The translations under genes were made by a program, and so were the position numbers. Shown piece by piece: positions 27,493 to 37,416 of a stretch of DNA of 64,000 nt (within the stretch, counting starts at the first letter, position 1; each line of letters begins with the position of its first letter). The DNA lies in contig CAJOIF010000019.1 in the NCBI GenBank assembly GCA_905234765.1, forward strand, positions 1 to 64,000. The letters are read 5' to 3'. This DNA is from an uncultured Bacteroidales bacterium. GTDB lineage: Bacteria > Bacteroidota > Bacteroidia > Bacteroidales > F082. The notes below the pieces were generated by a model that saw only the letters and a program-made list of their open reading frames with translations, was not told the origin of the DNA and ran no database searches.

Positions 27493-27562
27493 CTATGGTT
27501 GAGACTTTGGATTCTGAGGAAATCTGCTTGAAAAAGGGGGATTTCCTCACTTTTGAAAAACA
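27493..27562. repeat. Repeat R1: GAGGAAATC/GATTTCCTC hairpin
   Basis: Arms at 27516-27524 and 27540-27548, followed by CACTTTTG. The same hairpin with similar flanks recurs at 27738-27803 (R2). This is part of a roughly 400-bp spacer with no gene. Confidence 0.6.
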
Positions 27563-27660
27563 ATAGAATTGCAATAATCATTCAAAATCCGCGACACTTT
27601 TTCTGCTCCAAATTCATTCAAATGATTGTAGATTAATCCGCCGCAAAGGTACAATTTTTA

Positions 27661-27731
27661 TTGAAATGGGCGAAATATAAAACTATAATTCGCCCATTTT
27701 GTTCAAATTTGTTGAAATGGGCGAAATATAA
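27661..27731. repeat. Direct repeat TTGAAATGGGCGAAATATAA, two copies plus an inverted copy
   Basis: Copies at 27661-27680 and 27712-27731 are identical over 20 bases; an inverted partial copy (TTCGCCCATTTT) lies between them at 27689-27700. A minus-strand -7-like box (CAAAGGTA on the plus strand) lies at 27644-27651. Confidence 0.7.
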
Positions 27732-27737
27732 GTTCGA

Positions 27738-27803
27738 TAGAGATTGTTGGATGGTAAGGAAATCGATCAAAATAATCGAGATTTCCTCACTTTTGGAAAA
27801 TGC
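27738..27803. repeat. Repeat R2: second copy of the GGAAATC hairpin
   Basis: Arms GGAAATC (27758-27764) and GATTTCC (27780-27786), then TCACTTTTG as in R1. It overlaps the 3' end of the SGNH gene, whose stop codon is at 27787-27789. Confidence 0.6.
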
Positions 27804-28734
27804 CGAGGGAGTCTATGGAGAAAGCCAATTCTTTAGTGAATATTTCGGCTCCTTTTGCGTTCACATGGTTAGCATCATGAAAATAGCTTGTATCTGAACA
27901 TATCCACATTTGTGTAAAGTCGAGAATTGGGACATGATACTTGTCGGCAAGGTTATGATAAGCATCTAAAGAAGTTTGTTCATCCAGATTTTCTTTCAAT
28001 TTGTTGATTAAAGGAGCATAAACGAATATCACTTTCGTTCCAACTTTGTCAGCCTCTGCCAGCAAACCATCCAACAAAGCCACTACTTTTAGATTGCACT
28101 GATCCTTAACTTTTCCGTTTTGCAACACCGTTTCTAATTTTTCACCGTCCCATAGCCAATCTTTATTTGAGTATCCTTTTATATACTCTCCTTTTGTGTC
28201 ATGTCGTATATGCAATAGTTCCATCAATCCGATGCTAATCAGCTTATGGTCGCCTCTATATCGATACATGGGAATGTGCTTTTCCATCCATGTGAAACCA
28301 TACAAGTCAAGATATGGTTTGACCAAAGTGTCGCTAATGTAGGGATAATATTGTTGCTTTTCAAAACCGTTAGTAACCATGTTTAGTTCGCCATAGTCCA
28401 TGTTGATTATCAACAGTATTGGCGGGATATTGTTTCGGCGATACAATTGCCACCGAAGGTAGCTTATCCCGAATGGTTGGCCAGACACTCCCAAGTTTCG
28501 AGAATTTATGCCTAGAATACTGTCAAGGATGGATGGGTGATATGAGCAAGCGGCCCGCGAATTGCCAAGTATGATGACATCAGCATTCATTTTTTGGTTC
28601 ATCAGCGCATTCATGGTATAGAAGTGTCCCCTTTCCGTACATCTCAAGCCTTTGCTAATAGCGATATCAGCGATTATTGCGATGAAAAGAACCGCAACCG
28701 TGAATAAAAATATGCCTCGGATAAACTTTTTCAT
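27787..28734 (-). CDS. SGNH/AlgJ-like exported protein, partner of MBOAT acyltransferase
   Basis: 315 residues with an N-terminal membrane anchor (about 5-25). IILGNSRAACSYHPSIL carries the SGNH-type block I (GNSR), and HDANHVNAKGAEIF near the C-terminus supplies the Asp/His pair. Such proteins take acyl groups passed across the membrane by an MBOAT partner and move them to an exported glycan. Its ATG overlaps the stop of the MBOAT gene by one base, so they form one unit. Base composition is lower in GC than most neighbours, suggesting a different origin; the substrate is unknown. Confidence 0.75.
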   Translation of the reverse strand: MKKFIRGIFLFTVAVLFIAIIADIAISKGLRCTERGHFYTMNALMNQKMNADVIILGNSRAACSYHPSILDSILGINSRNLGVSGQPFGISYLRWQLYRRNNIPPILLIINMDYGELNMVTNGFEKQQYYPYISDTLVKPYLDLYGFTWMEKHIPMYRYRGDHKLISIGLMELLHIRHDTKGEYIKGYSNKDWLWDGEKLETVLQNGKVKDQCNLKVVALLDGLLAEADKVGTKVIFVYAPLINKLKENLDEQTSLDAYHNLADKYHVPILDFTQMWICSDTSYFHDANHVNAKGAEIFTKELAFSIDSLGIFQK

Positions 28735-30243
28735 CAGAATTGGAAATAGATAAAGGATTCAGAAGACGCCCCAAAAGTGAAAATCATCACTACAAGTAAA
28801 ATATATATAGTCCATCGCCATTTTTTTTTAGTATGATTCCATAAAACAGGGCATTCTTTGTTTCGCCCCATCCATTCTATGGCAATTAATACGAACAGGA
28901 TTAACGGCATCGGCAGCATATATGTCGGGCTATAAATCCAAGGTTTGGTTAGCAAACTCGTATTCAAAACCCCGCAAACATACTCCCAAGCCATCCCGAT
29001 GCTCTCGGCCCTGAAGATAATCCACCCAAACACCGCCAAGAAAAACGTCAGCAGCATCTGCCCGGCCTCCTTGAAGGTTGGGAGGATGCGCCCTTCGGCC
29101 ACTTGGTTGGTGTACTTGCGGTTCTTGCCCGTCAATATCAAAGGCAGGAACAAAATGGCGTGGTACGCGCCCCACGCGATGAAAGTCCAGTTGGCGCCGT
29201 GCCAGAAACCCGACAACAGGAAGATGACGAAGGTGTTGCGCACCACCTTGGCTTTCGAGACACGGCTGCCGCCCAAAGGGATATAGACATAATCCCTGAA
29301 CCACGTCGTCAGGCTGATGTGCCACCTGCGCCAGAACTCGGCGATGTCGCGGCTGAAGTAGGGCACGTTGAAGTTGCGCATCAGCTTGATCCCGAAGAGT
29401 TTCGCCGTTCCGATGGCGATGTCGGAGTAGCCCGAGAAGTCGCCGTAAATTTGGAAGGTGAAGAAGATGGCGGCAAGGAGCAAGGTGCTTCCGGTTTGCT
29501 CCGTGTAGGTCGAAAACACTTGGTCAACATAGACCGCGCAATTGTCGGCCACCACAATCTTCTTGAACAAGCCCCAGAGAATCTGTCTCATGCCGTCAAC
29601 GGCGGTGTCGTAGTCAAACTCCCTTTTCTTCAGGAACTGCGGCAAGAGGTTCGTCGCCCTTTCGATGGGGCCGGCCACTAACTGCGGGAAGAACGAGATG
29701 AAGGCGAAGAAGGCCATGATGTCCTTGGTCGGCTCAATCTTGCCGCGATACACGTCGATGGAATAGGAAAGTGCCTGGAAGGTGTAGAACGAGATGCCGA
29801 CGGGGAGTATCACCTTGAGCAGCAAGCCGTCCGTTGAAATGTGGAACAGCTGCGCGAACTCGGTGACGAAGAAGTCGTAGTACTTGAAGACGGCCAAAAT
29901 CAACAGGTTCAGGACGATGTTGGCCGCTGCTATCCATTTTTGCTTCTTTCTAACTAATTGATAATCAATATCTTTACCACCCCCCCGTTGAAGTCGTAAC
30001 GGATTGGGTTGCAACCCTTTGCATCAGCATTCCGCTGCCCCACGAGCAGAACGAGGTGAAGGCGATGAGCAAAAGGAAACGCCAGTCCCACCAGCCGTAG
30101 AACACATAGCTCGCCACCACCACAAAGGCATTCTGCAAACGCAACTGCCACTTCGACTTGCTGATAAACTTATCGAAGGCAAACCAATAGAGCAAGAACA
30201 CTATCGGCAAGAAGATGGCGAACTGGATGGAGTTGAAGAGCAT
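28734..30243 (-). pseudogene. MBOAT family O-acyltransferase, frame broken at a G7 tract
   Basis: The N-terminal part (30243 to about 29980; MLFNSIQFAIFLPIVFLLYW, in part) and the larger C-terminal part (about 29986 to 28734) are in different frames. They join at seven G's on the minus strand (plus 29980-29986): with six G's the frame reads on as GGGKDIDYQLVRKK. Repaired, it is about 502 residues, normal for AlgI-like MBOATs, with the core EFWRRWHISLTTWFRDYVYIP-type motif and the catalytic His in FLLSGFWHGANWTF. It acylates an exported glycan with the SGNH partner. The tract could be a phase-variation switch or a read error. Confidence 0.85.
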
Positions 30244-30266
30244 GGCTATAATAATGCGGAATTATA

Positions 30267-30337
30267 AATGCGGAATGCGGAATAACGCAAAGCGACGTCA
30301 GGCTTTGCCCTATTCCGCATTCTACATTCCGAATTCT
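30267..30337 (-). repeat. GGAATG-type inverted element in the gatD-MBOAT spacer
   Basis: Nested stems: GCGGAATA (30277-30284) with TATTCCGC (30311-30318), and inside them GCAAAGC with GCTTTGC. Outside are further GCGGAATG / CATTCCGAATTC units. It abuts the gatD stop codon. A relative lies in the lptD-thioredoxin spacer at 46678-46779. Confidence 0.7.
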
Positions 30338-31654
30338 ACTTATGCACCCTTCTAACGAAATCCTCCACTTCAGGCACGCCGCCTTGATAGACGAGATAGC
30401 CATTGTAAGGCTCTCTTGGAGTGATTTCGCTGTTGACAGGGGTGAGCATGATGTTCTTCACTTCCTCGCGGTCGTGGGTCTGGCCCAAGGCCCAGCCGAG
30501 CTTGATGTAGGCGGTCTCGGCAAGCATGTTTTGTGCCGGGATGATGCCACGGTTCATCAGGTCGCGGCCGGTGTCGTAGACGAACATGTGGGCATAGCCC
30601 CAAATGGTCTGCACGGTCATGTATTGGTGTACGCCCTTCTCGGTGGCGCGCTCGATGGCGTCGAACATGCCACGGTTGACGTGACCCAATCCGGTGCCGT
30701 CCCAAACGATGCCTTGATAGCCGTTGTCGACCAATGCGTCGAGCACGTCGGGCTTCATGCCGGGATAGTAGTAAAGGATGGCCACGCGGTCGTCGAAGGT
30801 CGGGATGATCTTCACGTCGCGGTCATTGCGGCGGTGGTTACGCGTTTGCGGTCAACAGTGGCGACAGGCGTATCGCCGATGGTGCGGAAGGTGCTACGAT
30901 AGCTCGAGTGCATCTTACGCACGCGGGTACCACGATGCAGGAAACCGTATTCGTCGGAGGTGGGACCGAACATGCAGACCATCACCTCGGCCACGTCGCC
31001 GTGACCAGCGGCGGTCATGGCGTGCATCAGGTTGAGGGCAGCATCGGACGACGGACGGTCGGACGAACGCTGCGAGCCCACCAACACGACAGGTACTGGC
31101 AGGTTTTGGCACATGAAGGTCAGGGCAGCGGCGGTGTGGGCCAAGGTGTCAGTGCCGTGGCCGATGACGATGCCGTCGATGCCGTTCTGGATTTCTTCGC
31201 CAATCTTCTTGGCCAAGGCCACATACTCCTTGGGCGACATGTTCTCGGAGAACACGGCAAACACCTTCTCGGTCTCGAGGTTGCAGATGTCGGCCAGTTC
31301 CGGCACGGCGCCATACAGCTCACCCGGCGAGAAAGCGGGAATCACAGCACCCGTGCGGTAGTCCAGACGGGAGGCGATGGTGCCACCCGTGCCGAGCAAT
31401 TTCACGTGCGGAAGTCCCTCAGTGTAAGGGAATTCCTTCTCCGGGATGTGGTAGTTGGCTTTCTTGTAGTCGGTCTCCACCATGCTCGTGATGGTGCTGA
31501 TGTCGACACCGATGTTGTAGCCCGTGTTGACCTTCATGACGATATGTTGGTCGTCCTGGAAGGCGGCGCGAGGCAGAATCGTGCCTTTGAAGAGGCCTCC
31601 CGTGGTTTGGCATTCGGCCTGGCTCCACACGCGGCAATTGTATTTCTTGAGCAC
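30336..31654 (-). pseudogene. gatD: Archaeal-type Glu-tRNA(Gln) amidotransferase subunit D, frameshifted
   Basis: GatD is an asparaginase-like glutaminase that feeds ammonia to GatE. The N-terminal small domain (GTILPRAAFQDDQHIVMKV, NTGYNIGVD) is the GatD-specific part, absent from plain asparaginases. Asparaginase motifs follow: GTGGTIAS (Thr89, Thr92) and GHGTDT (Thr168, Asp169), then VLVGSQRSSDRPSSDA. The frame breaks near 30839-30841; one added base restores VNHRRNDRDVKIIPTFDDR into the remaining C-terminal part. Full length would be about 439 residues. I use the GTG at 31654; family-like residues precede it in frame but without a standard start codon. gatE ends 37 bp upstream. Confidence 0.85.
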
Positions 31655-31691
31655 CTCAAGGGCGGCTCCGTTATATCCTTGGAAAAAATCT

Positions 31692-33625
31692 TCAGCCTTT
31701 GATGTTATTAGCCAATTCTTTCATTTCGATGTTGCCCATCGCTTCCTTCATCTGACCCATAATCCAGTTCTGGCGGTCGAGATCGCTGCACTTTTTCTTC
31801 TTCGGCGCAAAGCCGGCGCAGAGGTTGTCGAGCTTGGTCAGCAGGTCGTCTTTCGCATAGCGCTTGAAGCCGATCTTTTCCAAGACTTGCTCCATCGGCA
31901 GCGAAGCGTCTTCGACCAACGTCGGGGCCATGTTCCATGCCAAGCGGTAGTCTAAGCCTTGCTCTTTCAGGAAGGCAAACAGATTATATAAGGTGCTGTC
32001 GTTGAACTTCGATTCGGGGTTCTTGCCAAGCAAATGCTTGAGTCTCATGCCGACAAAGCGACCGACGGTGCGGCCATCCACGCCAAGCTTCTCGACGATT
32101 TCGGCCATGACGGGGAACCAGTTCTTCGCAAAGATGTAACGGAAGCAGTCTTGCGGCACGTTCCACTCCGAGAGTTTGTAGTAACGGTCGATGATTTCCG
32201 AAGGCAGTTCGGCTTTCAGAGCCTTGATGAAGGCGGGGTCGAGCCGGTGTCGGGGTACATGCGGTCGGCACCAGGCAACACGCGCTCGAAGATGGTGATG
32301 CCGTTCGAGACGGCCTTGCGGGTCTCCTTCGGCACGCCGTCCCAAGCCATGAGGCAGCGCTCTTCGATGGTCTCGATGGCGGTAGGCATGTCGTTTTGCG
32401 GACCCCACACGAGGATAAGGGCGTCCTCGTCGGTGGCATGGAGGCGCTTGCCGAGTTTGTGCCATTGGGCGCGGGTCAAAACAGGCTCAAACATTTCGTC
32501 GTGAAGCATGTTGGGACGCTCGAGGCAGGCGATGACCTTCAGGCGATCGGCGATTTCGTCGGCGAACATCTTGCCGGGTTGGGTGAAGTGCGACAAAACG
32601 CCACGGAACTTCGGCAGCTTGATGAGTTTCATGGCACCGCCCTTGGCCTTGTTGTCGAGGATAGGCAGGTAGTCGGTGACAAATGACACGTCGGCCACTT
32701 CCACCTTCCAGCCTTCCTTGCCGATTTCGCGGTTCAGCCTTTCTTGCAGCTGCACCAACGACCACTGACGGAAGCACTCATTATGAGACAGCTCGGGGAT
32801 CCACTTGGCGTGTTGCACGCCCTTCAGCTCGATGCGTGTGCCACCCGTGCAGCTCACATTGACATCTTGACGGCCAGCGCCCATGCCTGTACGTACCAAA
32901 CCTGTTGAACGGCCGAGGAAACGGATGTATTCGCAGGTCTCGCGCAATTCGTCGGGGTTCTTGCAGTCGGGGTAAGTGACGGTCTCAATCAACGGCACGC
33001 CGAGGCGGTCGGTCTGATAGATGCGGCGGTGGCCGATGTCACTGATCTCGCGGCAGGCGTCCTCCTCAATGCTCAACTGAATCAGGCGGATGTCTTTCTT
33101 TGGCAGCTTCAGCAGGCCTTCCACGCCCACGATAGCAGTACGCTGGAATCCAGTCGGGATAGAGCCGTCGAGGTATTGCTTGCGAGTGATATGCACTTCG
33201 CCCACGATGTTTAGGTTCGAACGCAAAGCAATGACGATGGCGTTGTGCAGTGCTTCGCGGTTGATGGGGAACGGCGGGGTGTCGTCAATGTCGTAGGTGC
33301 AGGCGGTGCCGCTCTTGATGCGATAGACGATTTCTTTTTTCGTCTTGAACTCCATCAGGGCCGTGCCGTCGTATTCGCCCAGCTCCGAAAGGGTGGGGCG
33401 CATGTGACGGATCAGCTCGGCGTCGTAGTCCTCAAACTTGTTGAATTTTCCGGCGGGACAGCGGCAGAACAGCTTCTCTTTCGTCTTGATTTGCTGGTGC
33501 ACTTCGAGTCCCGACATGAAGCCTATGCGGTCATAGTCTTCTTGGGTGGCTTTTTTGCGCTCCACGTAGCCGGCCTGTTGCTTGGTCTGCTCGTAGTTGG
33601 CGCGGGGGTCAAAGTTTGTGCTCAT
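31692..33625 (-). pseudogene. gatE: Archaeal-type Glu-tRNA(Gln) amidotransferase subunit E, frameshifted
   Basis: GatE binds and activates Glu-tRNA(Gln). The N-terminal GatB/E core is clear: GLEVHQQIKTKEKLFCRCP, GTACTYDIDDTPPFP, ITRKQYLDGSIPTGFQRT, and MGAGRQDVNVSCTGG. An AspRS-type insertion (about residues 270-400; FRGVLSHFTQPGKMFADEI) marks it as GatE rather than GatB, and the helical tail domain follows. Near 32243 the frame shifts: YPDTGS is followed in another frame by LDPAFIKALKAEL, consistent with loss of about 16 bases. Repaired length is about 650 residues. GatDE is classically an archaeal enzyme; here glnS is also encoded about 2 kb upstream. Confidence 0.87.
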
Positions 33626-33751
33626 ATTTGTTTATTTGTTGATTTCAATATTCTTGAATTTCAAGATTAGGATCTTTTCAAAAAGAATCGGCTAAAATAG
33701 AAAAATTTTGGATTGGTTGAGAAAATAGTGCGAGAAAAATTCAGAAAACGT

Positions 33752-35551
33752 CTAATTGTTCTTGTCGTCAATCGTGCGAGCAATCTTCTCAATGTTTAGG
33801 CTGCGTGCCGAGGCATCAATGATTTCCTTATAAATGCCGCCTTTTTTGTAGATTTCGTCTGGGTCGCCCGACTCCTCCACATGGCCTGTCTTGAGCGCGT
33901 AAACCATCTCGCTGTCAATGATTTGTGAAATGCTGTGCGAGATGATGATGACGGTGCGGTCTTTCTTGATGGCATCGAGGCTGTTCTTGATTTGCTCGGT
34001 AGCGATGGCATCGAGGCTGGCAGTAGGCTCGTCAAGGAAGATGATGGGCGGGTTTTTGAGGAACATGCGCGCGATGGCGATACGTTGCTGCTGTCCGCCC
34101 GAGAGGTCGGAGGCTTTGTTGTAGAACTGTTTGGGCAACTGCATGATTTGGTCGTAGATATACGACTTCTTGGCGGCTTCTACCACTTCCTCATGTGTGG
34201 CGTTCGGGTTACCGTAGAGGATGTTTTCCTCAATAGTACCATCGAAAATGTGGTTCTTTTGGAGCACGAGGCCGATGTTTTCACGCAGGAATTGGGTGTC
34301 ATATTCGCGCAAATCCACGCCATCAAGGGTGATGATGCCTGTCTGCGGTTCGTAGAATTTGTCCAATAAGTTAACAATGGTGCTCTTGCCCGCGCCCGAA
34401 AGACCCACCAAAGCCGTGATTTTGTTCGGTTCGATGGTCATGTTCACGTCGAAAAGGGCTTGATTGCCATTGGGATAGGTGAAGTTCACATTTTTGAGTT
34501 CAAACAGGCCGTGAATCTTTTCGGGTCTGTAATTTCCCGAAGGCTCCACTTCCTCTTCCGCATCGAGGATGCCGAAGAAGCCCTCAGCGTAGATAAGCGC
34601 GTCGTTCACGTCGTCGAAAATACGCTGCAACTGTGTGATGGGCGCAATGACATTGCTGAACAGTATCACGTGGTACATGATTTTACCGATGGTCATGCCT
34701 GGGTAGCCTATTAATACAAGGTAAGCCGTCAAGATGATGACCAGCACCGTTCCGACCTGTTTCACAAAGCTCTTGATGCCGTTGTAGTAAAACGCCACTT
34801 TGCGGGTTTTCATCTGGTTTTCAGTTACTTGATTTTGGATATCGAGTTGCTTCTGCGCCTCGATTTGCTCGCGGTTGAAGCTCTTGATGACGTTGATGGA
34901 GTCGATGATGTTCTTGATACCCTGGCTCTTGGTTTCCAAATGGTTGCGCATCTCGCGACGCCAGCCTTTCAACCTTCGTGCCTGACGGTAGGTAATCCAA
35001 AAATACACTGGCACAATGCCCAATGCCACCAAGCCGACATAAACATTGGCCGCGAACATTAAAATAAGTGCCAAAAGTGCGCTCGTGAACAGGGGCAAAA
35101 GGTCGATGAAGAAGTTTTGCACCGTGCGCGATAACGAACTGACACCTTGGTCGATACGGGCTTGCAACTTTCCGGTGGCATTGTCCGAAGAATTGAAGAA
35201 GGCCATCTTGAAAGTCAGCACTTTTTCGATGACGCTTTGGGCCAAGTCGCGGCTGACGAAGATGCGCATCCGCTCGCCGAAGTAGTTCTGCGCAAAGGTG
35301 ATGAGAGCCGAGATGATTTCCTTGCCGAGGAGCACCGTCGAAATCAGTATGACGATATGGGCGGCGCGTTGCCCCCACTTTTCACCTGCCGTAACGAGGT
35401 CATTCACCTCATCAACAGTCCAGTCGAGCACGATGGCGTTGACCTGTGCCATCAAGGAGCCAATCAAGGTTAGTATTAATGTAATGAAAACCAACCATTT
35501 GTAAGGTTTGACAAACGGACTGACGTTTTTGAAGAGCTGGAAGAGGTTCAT
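33752..35551 (-). CDS. ABC transporter, fused permease and ATPase (MsbA/lipid-exporter type)
   Basis: 599 residues. The frame is open further upstream, but MNLFQLFKNVSPFVKPYKW at 35551 is the natural start; the extra codons run through the glnS 3' end. Six-helix exporter domain (about 1-310), then an ATPase domain with Walker A GLSGAGKSTIVNLL, signature LSGGQQQRIAIARMF and Walker B PIIFLDEPTASLDA. It probably works as a homodimer exporting lipid or peptide; substrate not predictable. The -7 box lies so close that the leader is only about a dozen bases. Confidence 0.92.
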   Translation of the reverse strand: MNLFQLFKNVSPFVKPYKWLVFITLILTLIGSLMAQVNAIVLDWTVDEVNDLVTAGEKWGQRAAHIVILISTVLLGKEIISALITFAQNYFGERMRIFVSRDLAQSVIEKVLTFKMAFFNSSDNATGKLQARIDQGVSSLSRTVQNFFIDLLPLFTSALLALILMFAANVYVGLVALGIVPVYFWITYRQARRLKGWRREMRNHLETKSQGIKNIIDSINVIKSFNREQIEAQKQLDIQNQVTENQMKTRKVAFYYNGIKSFVKQVGTVLVIILTAYLVLIGYPGMTIGKIMYHVILFSNVIAPITQLQRIFDDVNDALIYAEGFFGILDAEEEVEPSGNYRPEKIHGLFELKNVNFTYPNGNQALFDVNMTIEPNKITALVGLSGAGKSTIVNLLDKFYEPQTGIITLDGVDLREYDTQFLRENIGLVLQKNHIFDGTIEENILYGNPNATHEEVVEAAKKSYIYDQIMQLPKQFYNKASDLSGGQQQRIAIARMFLKNPPIIFLDEPTASLDAIATEQIKNSLDAIKKDRTVIIISHSISQIIDSEMVYALKTGHVEESGDPDEIYKKGGIYKEIIDASARSLNIEKIARTIDDKNN

Positions 35552-35569
35552 GGGTGTAAATATTTTGTG

Positions 35570-35577
35570 CAAAAATA
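35570..35577 (-). promoter_or_regulatory. -7 box TATTTTTG of the ABC transporter
   Basis: Predicted start near 35563, leaving a leader of about 12 bases and no obvious ribosome-binding site. Confidence 0.5.
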
Positions 35578-35583
35578 CAAAAA

Positions 35584-35613
35584 TGTGGAGACGGAATGCA
35601 CTCCGCCTCCACA
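35584..35613 (-). terminator. Terminator of glnS
   Basis: 12-bp arms (TGTGGAGACGGA with TCCGCCTCCACA, one mismatch) followed by T-rich sequence on the minus strand, 28 bp after the glnS stop. Confidence 0.7.
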
Positions 35614-35640
35614 TCACAATGAATTCAAGATGATTACAAA

Positions 35641-37383
<1,743 letters not shown>

Positions 37384-37413
37384 AACTCTAAACTTTAAAC
37401 TCTAAACTCTACA
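37384..37413 (-). repeat. AACTCTAAACT-type tandem leader directly before glnS
   Basis: Plus strand reads AACTCTAAACTTTAAACTC and onward; the array abuts the glnS ATG at 37383. Related to 15337-15368 before trxB, but in the opposite orientation relative to its gene. Confidence 0.5.
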
Positions 37414-37416
37414 CTT

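Noticed and set aside
27420..27786. A small gene or toxin in the repeat spacer
   Set aside because: The only open frame (27661-27897 plus) runs through the repeats into the antisense of the SGNH gene and has no recognisable features.
30812..31654. Plain type I/II asparaginase in place of GatD
   Set aside because: The N-terminal GatD-specific domain and the adjacent gatE with AspRS-type insertion argue for GatD.
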